From a bacterium (lineage in GTDB: Bacteria; Desulfobacterota; DSWW01), in NCBI GenBank assembly GCA_028277985.1, contig JANQFG010000273.1, forward strand, positions 1-64,000: a stretch of 64,000 bases of DNA, read 5' to 3'. Under the pieces are notes generated by a model. It did not search any database. It was not told the DNA's origin and saw nothing but the letters and a program-made list of their open reading frames with translations. The position numbers were made by a program, and so were the translations under genes. Below are positions 34,375-43,121 of the stretch, piece after piece. Position 1 is the stretch's first letter. Each line of letters opens with the position of its first letter.

Positions 34375-35247
34375 ATGGGGAAAGCAGGAACGACTCCGAC
34401 AGGCGACGAAGGAGTCTACACGGCGGTATCGCAAGATCGAGGACTGACGCTTGTGTTGAGCGAGCTTACCTGGGAAACCGAATTCTTCGGGAGGAGATTC
34501 GCAAGACTCGTCATTGATGCGGAAGAAACCCGGGACTTCGACGCGGAAGGCCTGGCTGAACCTCTTCAGGAAGTGCTTTCCTACGGGGATCGGAACGGAA
34601 TCGACCTGATCGAGCTCGAGCTCGACGTGTCATGGATCCACCATTCCCACCTGTTCGAAGAATCGGGTTTTCGCCTCGTAGACACGAAGCTTCGCTTTGT
34701 CACGCTCAAGCAGAGGGAGGGAATGGAGGGCGCACCCCCGCAGAAAGAAGATATCGCATTTGTGTCTCCCGACATGAAGGACGAATTACTGGATCTCACA
34801 CACAAGGCTTTTACGGATAACCCGTCGTTCAAGTCCCGCTACACGAACAAGCGCTTCTTTTCGAGATCGGAAACCGAGAGATACTACGAGGCCTGGATAG
34901 AGAACTACATGGAGGACGGGGACGCGCTCTTCGCCGTCATGCGCGATCAGGGCAAGATTGTCGGGTATCTCGTATACGCGAAGACAGGCGAACACGAGGG
35001 CAAACCGTTGTACAAGGCCGGCCTTGCCGCCGTGGCACCGGGATACCGAGGAAGAGGGATCTACTTCAGCCTGGGATCCTTCATCTACAGGAATCTTCCG
35101 GAGAGCGAAGTCTACCTGGACATGACCACACAGCTTTCCAACCTGTCCACGATGAGAAATCTGATCAAGGCACAGAGGAGACTGGATCGGGTCCAGCTCG
35201 TCTTCTACAGGCGCAGGGAAGATGCCCCGGCCGCCAAACCGGTCTGA
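34375..35247 (+). CDS. GNAT-family N-acetyltransferase
   Basis: A 290-residue protein. The N-terminal part (LTWETEFFGRRFARL) resembles WecD/RffC-type dTDP-sugar acetyltransferases, and the C-terminal GNAT domain has the acetyl-CoA loop region AAVAPGYRGRGIYFSLGSF. Substrate unknown; amino-sugar N-acetylation is one possibility. GGGAGG precedes the ATG. No neighbouring sugar-biosynthesis genes support a pathway. Confidence 0.8.
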   Translation: MGKAGTTPTGDEGVYTAVSQDRGLTLVLSELTWETEFFGRRFARLVIDAEETRDFDAEGLAEPLQEVLSYGDRNGIDLIELELDVSWIHHSHLFEESGFRLVDTKLRFVTLKQREGMEGAPPQKEDIAFVSPDMKDELLDLTHKAFTDNPSFKSRYTNKRFFSRSETERYYEAWIENYMEDGDALFAVMRDQGKIVGYLVYAKTGEHEGKPLYKAGLAAVAPGYRGRGIYFSLGSFIYRNLPESEVYLDMTTQLSNLSTMRNLIKAQRRLDRVQLVFYRRREDAPAAKPV

Positions 35248-35340
35248 AGGCTCCAGAGAAGACTCCTGACACCTCTTCTTCACCTTTCTTCAGACAATTG
35301 ACCCTCGTTTCGCATCAACATATAGAGGAGGGGGTTTTTC

Positions 35341-36471
35341 ATGGAGAAATCACTGCAATTGAGGTCAAAGATCACGAAGAGCGGACAACTGGAGGTATCG
35401 CTGGTAGAGGTCGATGTCCCGACACCCGGCCCCGGTGAGGTGCTCGTCAGAATGGAGGCTGCTCCCATCAACCCTTCCGATATGGGGCCCATGCTGGGTC
35501 CGGCCGATATCACAGCCGCTCGGTTGCAGTCGACAGAAGGGCGTCAGGTGCTCACGGCACCGGTTCCAGAAGCCCGTCTTGCCGGTGCTGCTACGCGGCT
35601 TGACAAGGATTTACCGGTCGGCAACGAAGGGGCAGGCACGGTCGTCGCTGCAGGAAGCGACCCAGAGGCCCAGGAGCTGATCGGCAGGACGGTTGGGCTA
35701 TTGTCCGGGAGATCCTACGCACAGTATTGCTGTGTGCCCGTGGCAAGTTGCCTGGTACTGAACGAGGGTACAACGGCGGCCGAAGCAGCGTCATGCTTTG
35801 TCAACCCGTTGACGGCCCTCGGCATGGTCGAGACCATGAAGCTCGACAAACATACAGGCCTGGTGCATACGGTTGCGGCTTCTAACCTGGGACAAATGCT
35901 GATCAGGCTCTGTCTCGCCGACGACGTGCCGCTGGTCAACATCGTGCGAAAGGCGGAGCAAGTAGAGCTCCTTCGGGGTCTGGGTGCAAAACATGTCTGT
36001 GATTCGTCTCAGGGAAGCTTCCTGGATGATCTTACGGATGCGGTAGCGGAAACGGGGGCGACCCTCGCCTTTGACGCGGTCGGCGGCGGGCGACTGGTCA
36101 ATGACGTTCTCTTTGCGATGGAGCGTGCCGCCGGGAGAACCCTGACGGGCCACAGCACCTACGGTTCAGCTGTGTTCAAGCAGGCCTACATCTATGGGGG
36201 TCTCGATCTTTCACCTACCATACTGAACCGTACTTACGGGATGTCCTGGAGCATCGGCGCCTGGCTTCTCCCGCAATTCCTGCAGCGTATTGGCTTCGAA
36301 CGGACTGCGGAGTTGCGCCAGAGAGTTGCGGACGAAATCACAACCACCTTCGCCAGCAAATTCACAAAGGTGTTATCCCTCGAGGAGGCGATCACACCCG
36401 AAAACATTCGGCTCTATGTGGCGAAGAAGACGGGTGAGAAATACTTGATCAATCCGAACAAGGGGCTGTGA
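35341..36471 (+). CDS. MDR-family NAD(P)H-dependent oxidoreductase
   Basis: A 376-residue medium-chain dehydrogenase/reductase of the quinone-oxidoreductase type. Seen: PGPGEVLVRMEAAPINPSDM, GNEGAGTVVAAG and the degenerate nucleotide-binding segment HTVAASNLGQMLIRLC, followed by FDAVGGGRL. Catalytic-zinc ligands are not evident. A role as an enoyl-CoA or quinone reductase is possible; it is paralogous in fold to Ccr but lacks its CO2-pocket residues. RBS GAGGAGGGGG before the ATG. Confidence 0.82.
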   Translation: MEKSLQLRSKITKSGQLEVSLVEVDVPTPGPGEVLVRMEAAPINPSDMGPMLGPADITAARLQSTEGRQVLTAPVPEARLAGAATRLDKDLPVGNEGAGTVVAAGSDPEAQELIGRTVGLLSGRSYAQYCCVPVASCLVLNEGTTAAEAASCFVNPLTALGMVETMKLDKHTGLVHTVAASNLGQMLIRLCLADDVPLVNIVRKAEQVELLRGLGAKHVCDSSQGSFLDDLTDAVAETGATLAFDAVGGGRLVNDVLFAMERAAGRTLTGHSTYGSAVFKQAYIYGGLDLSPTILNRTYGMSWSIGAWLLPQFLQRIGFERTAELRQRVADEITTTFASKFTKVLSLEEAITPENIRLYVAKKTGEKYLINPNKGL

Positions 36472-36529
36472 GGTTCGACCCATCTGAGCCGAGAATGAAG
36501 GGAATGGTCTTCCGCTCTTTGCCCGGGAG

Positions 36530-36919
36530 TTACTCCGTCACGAGGAATGCCCCGAAGTACTCATACAAAGGTAACAGGCCCGGTACTTCATACTTGTACT
36601 CTTCGCACCCGAACCAGGCCCCCGACCAGTCCCCGGTAACTTCTACGAGGAGTTCATCGCCGGGAGAGAGCTGAGAGGGAATCGTGAAGCACTGTTCATA
36701 GGTGTAATCGGTACTCACTGTCGCTTCGTCCAACTTGAGATCGATATACCACCCACAGGCACCCCCCACCCACTGGGACCGGGGAGGCGCAGGGTCGAAG
36801 CAGACTTCGGTACCGGCAGGTCCGGAAGGCGGTGTGATGTTCGTGGTGCAACCGGCCAGTACCATCACCAGGAGCAGAGATCGAAATCCCCTCGACCTAC
36901 TTATCGATATGGTTTTCAT
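36530..36919 (-). CDS. small lipoprotein of unknown function
   Basis: A 129-residue predicted lipoprotein. ATG at 36919 gives a signal peptide with lipobox Leu-Ala-Gly-Cys24 (FRSLLLVMVLAGCTTN). The mature part is short, acidic and rich in Trp/Tyr (SQWVGGACGWYIDLKL, GDWSGAWFGCEEYKY), with several cysteines. No family recognised. The frame continues upstream into a flavoprotein-like remnant (37010-37051). Convergent with the MDR gene. Confidence 0.65.
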   Translation of the reverse strand: MKTISISRSRGFRSLLLVMVLAGCTTNITPPSGPAGTEVCFDPAPPRSQWVGGACGWYIDLKLDEATVSTDYTYEQCFTIPSQLSPGDELLVEVTGDWSGAWFGCEEYKYEVPGLLPLYEYFGAFLVTE

Positions 36920-37009
36920 CGTTCCCCCATCGGAACCGAGAATCCGACCAAAGGAAGGAAGATTCTCACAGGCCGTACGCTCATATTCCTTCTTTCTCGT
37001 CCCAGTGAC

Positions 37010-37051
37010 CCCTCTCGGCCGGGGGCTTGCGTTCAATATCAGTATCTTCAT
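37010..37051 (-). pseudogene. remnant of an NADPH-dependent FMN reductase/flavodoxin-like gene
   Basis: The reading frame starting with ATG at 37051, preceded by AAGGGA, begins MKILILNASPRPRG, the classic first strand and FMN loop of flavodoxin-fold (iron-sulfur flavoprotein) reductases. The similarity stops after about 14 residues and the frame runs into the lipoprotein gene. It looks like the 5' end of a deleted gene. Confidence 0.45.
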
Positions 37052-37155
37052 CGCATCCCTTTCGCAGTTTCAAAGGCCCGCTCATTCTATAACGGAAGAG
37101 ACGGCCGTACAAAAACCGCCCGATCGACCTCTCCCCTTGACAACGGTCCGGACCT

Positions 37156-37197
37156 GTATTACGACATATAACAGAACTAAATAATGATACGTAATAC
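37156..37197. promoter_or_regulatory. GTATTACG inverted repeat upstream of the beta-helix gene
   Basis: GTATTACG (37156-37163) and CGTAATAC (37190-37197) are perfectly complementary 8-mers, 26 bases apart in an AT-rich patch, about 50 bases before the ATG of the large secreted protein. It could be an operator; nothing identifies the regulator. Confidence 0.35.
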
Positions 37198-37248
37198 GGT
37201 CAGTTGGGGATGGGTCTCGGTCTACCGATCGGAAGAACGGGGGGAGTG

Positions 37249-40200
37249 ATGAAAGAATCTCGTTTCGACTCTATCGTCGTGTTGATACTCGCATGCTTCG
37301 TGATCGGTGGAACCGGATGCCACCTGATCTTCCCGTTCGAAAGAGTACCCGTGGATCCTGAAGATCCGTATCTTTGCACTGCGCAGATATACCGGGCCCT
37401 GCCGGGCAGCTCTGAGGAGTTCACAGAGGAATGGGAGCTCTACACGTGGGCGTCCTCGGCTTCGAGCGCGAATTCGGATTGCACGGCAAGAATCGGTCAA
37501 TATATCAGTGAATACATGGCTCCCGGTCTCGGCTGGAGTTATCGCAACCTGGGCGCCGTTGTCGTTTCCAAGGAAGACGCCATAGACTGCACGCTCCCTT
37601 ACCCTGCCCCCACCTATGGTGCACCCTTTGGGGCGGAGTTGGTGTGGAACACCCCGCCGGCCACACAGGCATCTACCTATATCAACCTTGTCGACAAGGA
37701 CGGGGTCACCCGTACCGCTACGCCTTCTGTTGCCTATGCATACGCAGACCTCGCGGAAAAGACCGGTCTCCCGGATGGGTCGACCTATGTCCTCGGGAAA
37801 CGACACATTCGCATGTCGGACCTTTACCTGGAACTGGCCGTTCCTTTTCAACTCGGCTCGGACTTGACGGTGAACAAGCTGTACATACAGAGCGTCGGGA
37901 CTGTCATCGGAGAACATACGGGAGGCACCCTCTACAAGGTCTATCCCGGGGATGCCAAATTCTTCTTCTACGCGCAGGGTGTGCTGAGCGGAGAGAGCGG
38001 AACGACCAGCCTGTGCTTTGTCAACGATGTCACGGCCAACATCACGGAATACCAGGGGGCCCCGAACGCGTTCTTCACCCTGTCACTGAACCTGTTTGTC
38101 GACATGGGTACGGCGGCCGATATGCAGCTACAGGTCAGCCTGTCCAAGCCGACCAGTACGTTTTCGTTCAACACCCACCAGCCTTATGTCTACCTCGTGG
38201 ACAAGACATTGACGTCACCGGTGGACCTGATACCGGATATCGCTTTCGATCACGACAGCAATCTGGACGAATACCTCTGGTTCGAGGATTTCGAGGGAAC
38301 AGGCGAGGTGTTCCTGGGAAAAGGGAACCCTCTCAACGGTGTTACGCTGGCGCAAGGGGTTCACGAGATCACGGTTGTGGCCTACGACACCTATGGCGCA
38401 TATAACAGCGACACCATGACCCTCACCATCATTCCCAGCCTTCCGACCGAGGTCTGGGTGGACGATGACTACACATCGTCGAGCGCGGGAGGTCACACCT
38501 GGGGGGTGGACGCCTTTGACAACATCGGGGACGGCATCAGCGCCGTGGCTTCCCCCGGCAAGGTGCACGTGGCCGCAGGCGATTATTCGGAGAGTGTCGT
38601 CATGAGAGGCGGGGTTCAGGTCCTGGGTGCAGGGTCGGCCGTGACGGTCATCGATGGTAATGCCGATGGCCCGGTGGTGCAGGCCAGATGGATCTCCACC
38701 CCGGCCAGGATCGCCGGCTTCACGATCACGAACGGCTCCCATGTCTGGGGCGGCGGGATCCATATCCATGAGTCTACGGGCATGATCACGATCAGCAACT
38801 GCGAAATCACGGAAAACGCAGGGACCTATGGTGGAGGGCTTTACAGCAACAACTCATCCGTCGAGGTGACCAATTCCACATTCTGGCAGAACACTGCGCA
38901 AGACGGAGCCGGGGTGTTCTTTCTCGATACGACCGCGTCCTCGACAATGGTCAATTGCTCTCTTACCGACAACGTGGCCGGGAATTACGGGGGAGGAATA
39001 TACAACCACAACAGCAGTCCCACCCTAACCAACACCATCCTCTGGGGAAACACGGCGACGGGGGGCGTGGGAAACGAGATATACGAAGATGCCACCAGCG
39101 CTGCAACGGTGAGCTACTGTGATGTCGAAGGAGGGTATTCGGGGCTGGCGAATATTGATTATGACCCCCTGTTTCGCGATCCGGACAATGGGGATCTCCG
39201 GCTCCGTCAGGGATCGCGTTGTATCGATGCGGGGACAAACGCCGCGGTGCCTGTCTGGCTGACCCATGACATCGAAGGACATACTCGAAAGATCGACGGC
39301 GATCTGGACGGCAGCACGATTGTCGACATGGGCGTAGACGAGGTTCCGTTCTATTCCCCCTCCGAGGTATGGGTCGATGACGATTGGGCAGGAACCGATG
39401 CGGGGACCCTGGTCGAACAGCATGTGTTCGGATACAACGCCTTCGATGTGATCCAGGACGGCATCGACGCCGTGAGCTCACCCGGGAAAGTCCATGTTGC
39501 CCAGGGCTACTATGCCGAGAACATACTCTTGAAGAGCGGCGTAGAAGTCTGGGGAGCAGAGGCCTTCTTCACGACGATAGACGGTCAAGGGAGCGGAAGC
39601 GTGGTAAGCGCTTTCGACGTGGATTCCACAACGATTCTGCACGGATTCACGTTGACCAACGGATGGTCGATCGGCTGGGGCGGCGGCATGTACAATTCCA
39701 ACTCCGACGTCATCGTCAGCAACTGCATCTTCGAACAGAATACGGCCGGTTTCGGCGGGGCAATGGCCAACGACGGGTCCTCTCCGACCGTGATCAACAC
39801 CACCTTCTGGAATAACACCGGTACGAATGACGCGGACTCACTCGGTAACGATTCCGGCTCGAGCCCGACGGTCACGAACTCCATCCTGTGGGGGACGAGC
39901 CGCAATCAGATCTCCGGGGGGTCGCCGACCGTGACCTACTCCAACATCGAAGGAGGATACCCAGGCATAGGCAATATCGAGTTTCCCCCGATGTTTTCCG
40001 AAAATCTTCACCTGCTGTTCGGTTCTCCCTGCATCGATGCGGGAGACAACAGCGCTGTGCCCACCTGGCTCGTTACCGACGCGGACCTGGAACCCCGTAT
40101 CACGGACGGTAATGGGAGCGGCACTGCGATCGTGGACATGGGGGCTGATGAAGCTCCCTACATCCCCCCTTGCTTCGATACGGATGGGGATGGCTACGGA

Positions 40201-40968
40201 AACCCATCGAATTCCCTGTGCACTTATCCCGAGCCGGACTGCGACGACACTCGATCGGACGTCCATCCCGGCGCCACGGAATTGTGTGATGGGATCGACA
40301 ATGACTGCGATCCGGGAAGCCCCGACGGGATGAGCGAAGCATGGCTTCATCTCCCCTGTGATGGGACAGACTCGGATCTATGCGAGGAAGGAACCTACGC
40401 GTGTGTTGCGGGTTCGCAGGAATGCAGCGATACTAGCGGGGATGACGTCGAGACCTGTGACGGTACGGACAATGACTGCGATGGCGACACGGACGAGGGA
40501 CTTTCCACCGATGCTGACAGCGACGGCCATTTTCTTCCAGGGTCCTGCCTTACGCCTGATGATGACTGCGATGACGGGAATGCCGATGTGTATCCCGGAG
40601 CCCCCGAAATCCTTGACGGGATAGACAATCAATGCCCGGGGGACCCGGGGTATGGAGAGGTGGACGAAGGCCTTGACTTCGGACTTGTAAGTCCGGCAAA
40701 TGAATCGCACCCTTCATCTCCACCCTCCTTCTCCTGGAAGCCCGGACCCTACAACGCGTTTCTCTTCTATTGCATCTTCTATTACGATCTGGGTGTTGTG
40801 TCCGTGCACTATCCGGCCTACTTCTGGGTGGCTGTTTCCGGGTTCCCCATGCCCGCTTCCTGGTGGAACCAGCTGGACGCAGGACAACCGAACTACTGGA
40901 CCGTTCTGGGATACAATACCGGTACCGGGGATCTCGAACAGAGCGAGGTCTGGTCGTTCACAAAGTAG
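37249..40968 (+). CDS. large secreted beta-helix protein with MopE metal-binding motifs
   Basis: A 1239-residue exported protein. ATG at 37249 follows GGGGGAG. Hydrophobic leader SIVVLILACFVIGGTGC; the Cys context is not a perfect lipobox, so lipoprotein status is uncertain. Two long homologous segments begin TEVWVDDDYTSS and SEVWVDDDWAGT and contain GKVHVA...G-YxE, TxIDG, GFTLTNG and NCxFxxNTA ladders: right-handed parallel beta-helix repeats. They are followed by MopE-type motifs (DTDGDGYGNP, CDGIDNDCDPG, CDGTDNDCDGDTDEG) and a C-terminal domain ending in YWTVLGYNTGTGD...SFTK. It lacks the CFI-box. Probably a surface protein, possibly adhesive. Confidence 0.75.
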   Translation: MKESRFDSIVVLILACFVIGGTGCHLIFPFERVPVDPEDPYLCTAQIYRALPGSSEEFTEEWELYTWASSASSANSDCTARIGQYISEYMAPGLGWSYRNLGAVVVSKEDAIDCTLPYPAPTYGAPFGAELVWNTPPATQASTYINLVDKDGVTRTATPSVAYAYADLAEKTGLPDGSTYVLGKRHIRMSDLYLELAVPFQLGSDLTVNKLYIQSVGTVIGEHTGGTLYKVYPGDAKFFFYAQGVLSGESGTTSLCFVNDVTANITEYQGAPNAFFTLSLNLFVDMGTAADMQLQVSLSKPTSTFSFNTHQPYVYLVDKTLTSPVDLIPDIAFDHDSNLDEYLWFEDFEGTGEVFLGKGNPLNGVTLAQGVHEITVVAYDTYGAYNSDTMTLTIIPSLPTEVWVDDDYTSSSAGGHTWGVDAFDNIGDGISAVASPGKVHVAAGDYSESVVMRGGVQVLGAGSAVTVIDGNADGPVVQARWISTPARIAGFTITNGSHVWGGGIHIHESTGMITISNCEITENAGTYGGGLYSNNSSVEVTNSTFWQNTAQDGAGVFFLDTTASSTMVNCSLTDNVAGNYGGGIYNHNSSPTLTNTILWGNTATGGVGNEIYEDATSAATVSYCDVEGGYSGLANIDYDPLFRDPDNGDLRLRQGSRCIDAGTNAAVPVWLTHDIEGHTRKIDGDLDGSTIVDMGVDEVPFYSPSEVWVDDDWAGTDAGTLVEQHVFGYNAFDVIQDGIDAVSSPGKVHVAQGYYAENILLKSGVEVWGAEAFFTTIDGQGSGSVVSAFDVDSTTILHGFTLTNGWSIGWGGGMYNSNSDVIVSNCIFEQNTAGFGGAMANDGSSPTVINTTFWNNTGTNDADSLGNDSGSSPTVTNSILWGTSRNQISGGSPTVTYSNIEGGYPGIGNIEFPPMFSENLHLLFGSPCIDAGDNSAVPTWLVTDADLEPRITDGNGSGTAIVDMGADEAPYIPPCFDTDGDGYGNPSNSLCTYPEPDCDDTRSDVHPGATELCDGIDNDCDPGSPDGMSEAWLHLPCDGTDSDLCEEGTYACVAGSQECSDTSGDDVETCDGTDNDCDGDTDEGLSTDADSDGHFLPGSCLTPDDDCDDGNADVYPGAPEILDGIDNQCPGDPGYGEVDEGLDFGLVSPANESHPSSPPSFSWKPGPYNAFLFYCIFYYDLGVVSVHYPAYFWVAVSGFPMPASWWNQLDAGQPNYWTVLGYNTGTGDLEQSEVWSFTK

Positions 40969-40991
40969 TGAAACCGGAGGACGCGACAGAA

Positions 40992-42278
40992 CTAGAGCCT
41001 CTGAATGAGATAGAGGAACGCGGGAAGTCTGGCCTTCCTCTTCACCTCCTGAAAGTCCCGAACGATCTCCCGCTTCTCGTGGATCTCCAGGGGCACCCCG
41101 TTCAGAAGCGGAGAGAGATAGAGCGCCCCCTTGTCCCAATATCGATCCAGCTTTCCCCTGGTCAGAGAAACCAGGGAAGGCAGGTGACCTGCCGGGAGTT
41201 GTTCGCCAAAAACGAAATTCGCCGAGATCTCGATGTTCGGATAGTCTCGGTTGATCACGAGCATTCTCTCGAAGGCCTCCTCCACCTTCCGGGCGGTGAT
41301 CGGCTTCCCGATTGCCGAAAGGGTCTCCGGGTCGGCCGATTCGAGCCCGACGTTGATATACGTCTGGAAGGGCAGCTCACGGATCGTCCGGAACACATCC
41401 TCCCGGGCAGAGAGCAGGGAATCTGCGCTCCCAAAGAGAAACAAGTGGGCGCCATCCTTCATGTAAGAAGCTTTCATTTCGAGCGTCTCGTAGCCGTATC
41501 CCGCCGCGAATTCGATCCGCTCACCGCCGGCCGCCAGGGCGTCGTGATGGGCCAGAAAGATGGAATTGTAGTTGCAGAGCTCCCGTTCGTAGAATGCCCT
41601 CAATCCCTCGATCTGCGTCCGGATATCGTCCAGGTTTCGGGGCTCAAAGGTGCGGGCGGATTTCACGGTGCAGAAAGCACAGTGGTACAGGCATCCGTCC
41701 GCAACCACCACCGGCATGACATCGTAGTCCACGTGTCGCGCATCCGGAGGCAGGACCGACACCCGTCCTCCGATTCGATCATGGAAATCTCCGGCCCTTC
41801 GAACCAGCCCCGCCGAATCTCTGTCGCAGACGCTCCGGACAAATTCCTTTAGCTGCCCTGAAGGGATCCCCGGAAGAGATTGCTTCAGCTGCCCACACAG
41901 GGAGTCCCATGCCCGAAGGGCGGACTTCACCGCGGCATTCTTGAAGGGATCGCTCCTGAAGATACAGTTGCTCGGGTAGGAGAGACGGGGAACGTAATAC
42001 TCCCCGAAGAGATCGAAGATCTCCCTGTACTCGCCTGCCGAGTAGTAGACCCAATCTCCCCCGGCGGATCGCTTCAGCCATTCGGCAGGATGCGGCCATT
42101 CGGGTCCCCGTCCCTGAAGGAACTTCAAATCCCCGTTCAAACCGAACTGGCAGGCCACGTCGGGCGAGATGATCTCGGAGAAGCAACCGAATCGGAGTGG
42201 ATAGCTGACCTTCGCATATTCTCGGGGACCCCGCTTGTCGAGGACGATTTCGAGGTCTCCCAGCCGATGACTCTCCAT
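40992..42278 (-). CDS. radical SAM protein
   Basis: A 428-residue radical SAM enzyme. The cluster motif is Cys196-x3-Cys200-x2-Cys203 in DGCLYHCAFCTVKSA, followed by INVGLESADPETLSAIGKPI, a SAM/TIM-barrel strand as in B12-binding and oxygen-independent radical SAM families. The N-terminal 180 residues are unrecognised, with scattered cysteines (Cys32, Cys43, Cys105, Cys128, Cys151). ATG at 42278 is the first with sequence-like coding upstream excluded, but its AAAGGA abuts it, so the start is uncertain. Substrate unknown. Divergent from the small secreted protein. Confidence 0.8.
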   Translation of the reverse strand: MESHRLGDLEIVLDKRGPREYAKVSYPLRFGCFSEIISPDVACQFGLNGDLKFLQGRGPEWPHPAEWLKRSAGGDWVYYSAGEYREIFDLFGEYYVPRLSYPSNCIFRSDPFKNAAVKSALRAWDSLCGQLKQSLPGIPSGQLKEFVRSVCDRDSAGLVRRAGDFHDRIGGRVSVLPPDARHVDYDVMPVVVADGCLYHCAFCTVKSARTFEPRNLDDIRTQIEGLRAFYERELCNYNSIFLAHHDALAAGGERIEFAAGYGYETLEMKASYMKDGAHLFLFGSADSLLSAREDVFRTIRELPFQTYINVGLESADPETLSAIGKPITARKVEEAFERMLVINRDYPNIEISANFVFGEQLPAGHLPSLVSLTRGKLDRYWDKGALYLSPLLNGVPLEIHEKREIVRDFQEVKRKARLPAFLYLIQRL

Positions 42279-42400
42279 TCCTTTTGTATAGCATCTCCGG
42301 GTCGAGGCGGCCAGTCCACTCCCCCGCCCGCACCTCTCACGGATCATATTGTTCGCCGGGCACATCAAATAAACATGACCTCGAAAAGGGGGAGAGCATC

Positions 42401-42649
42401 ATGATGCTGCGTCCTTTCGTCCTTCTCCTGACAACGGTAATGGTGCTTCTACTCGGTGCGGTCCACGGCCACGAGCGGGTCGTAGAGCTCGAGGAGCGGA
42501 TAGACGCCATCGAGGAGGAGACGCTGACCCTGAAAGAGGAGATTGAAACGCGTACCGGTGACAGTGACTGCGCCGGACCCACCGAGAGAGCGACATGGGA
42601 AGGATTCTTCGAGGAGTTGGACCGACACAACGGGGACCAGACCCTTTAG
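42401..42649 (+). CDS. small secreted coiled-coil protein
   Basis: An 82-residue product: signal peptide MMLRPFVLLLTTVMVLLLGA, then a strongly acidic helical stretch (RVVELEERIDAIEEETLTLK) with heptad-like spacing, one Cys (residue 57) and a short tail. GGGGGAG precedes the ATG pair. It ends 37 bases before the selenocysteine-type rhodanese, so the two are probably cotranscribed. No family recognised; it could be a periplasmic partner of the rhodanese. Confidence 0.65.
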   Translation: MMLRPFVLLLTTVMVLLLGAVHGHERVVELEERIDAIEEETLTLKEEIETRTGDSDCAGPTERATWEGFFEELDRHNGDQTL

Positions 42650-42686
42650 CGAAAACAGAAACCCCTCACCTGAGGAAGGAAGACAA

Positions 42687-43100
42687 ATGAAGTACAAGTT
42701 TCTGGCACTTCTGGTTGTCGCGACCGGCCTGCTGTGGGCTGGCACCGCGCTCATGAAGGCCTCCGAGGCGGACGAGACAGCCAAGATGACAAAGGAAGAG
42801 CTGAAAGGAAAGCTTGGCCATTCGGACCTGGTCATTGTGGACGTTCGAGCCGGAGGTTCGTGGGAGGACAGCGACAGCAAAATAAAGGGCGCTGTAAGGG
42901 AGGATCCGAAGGCCGTACATGATTGGATTCAGAAGTACCCAAAGGATAAGACCTTTGTCTTCTACTGCTCTTGAGGCAGCGAATACACCAGTGCCCGGGT
43001 GGCACAGGAGCTCAAAAACAGGGGATACAACGAGGCTTATGCGCTCAAGGGTGGTTGGAAGCAGTGGGAGAAAGCGGGCCTTCCGACGGAAAAGAAATAG
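42687..43100 (+). CDS. exported rhodanese with in-frame TGA (probable selenoprotein)
   Basis: A 137-codon gene read through an in-frame TGA at 42972-42974 (codon 96). Up to it the product has a signal peptide (MKYKFLALLVVATGLLWAG) and rhodanese start (LVIVDVRAGGSWEDSDSKIKG). After it the same frame continues perfectly as rhodanese: GSEYTSARVAQELKNRGYNE and AYALKGGWKQWEKAGLP, ending at TAG 43098. The TGA falls in the active loop, F-Y-C94-S-U96, where relatives have YCxC, so U96 replaces Cys beside Cys94. A hairpin of bSECIS type follows 13 bases later. RBS GGAAGGAAG. Rhodaneses transfer sulfane sulfur; a Sec version may act on sulfur, selenium or redox. A sequencing error or nonsense mutation is the alternative. 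Confidence 0.8.
42988..43008 (+). promoter_or_regulatory. candidate bSECIS hairpin for Sec insertion
   Basis: CCAGTGCC (42988-42995), loop CGGGT (42996-43000), GGCACAGG (43001-43008): a 7-pair stem with one A-A mismatch. The loop begins 22 bases after the TGA and contains GG followed by T, matching the known bacterial pattern (loop within about 16-37 bases of UGA, guanine at the loop start). It lies inside the coding sequence, as bacterial SECIS elements do. Confidence 0.6.
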
Positions 43101-43121
43101 CGGCCCCCTTGACCACGCCCA

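Larger units (their letters stand above)
36920..37248. other. divergent intergenic region with gene remnant and palindrome
   Basis: The 329 bases between the lipoprotein and the large beta-helix gene hold the truncated flavoprotein start (37010-37051) and the inverted repeat at 37156-37197. No other gene is seen. Confidence 0.45.

Noticed and set aside
36920..37051. Lipoprotein gene starting at 37051
   Set aside because: A start at 36919 places the signal peptide and lipobox at the N-terminus; the upstream part resembles a different (flavoprotein) gene start.
42687..42974. Rhodanese as a truncated 95-residue gene or pseudogene
   Set aside because: The downstream frame is intact, conserved in rhodanese character to its end, and the TGA is at a Cys position with a hairpin behind; selenocysteine explains more. 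A sequencing error is not excluded.
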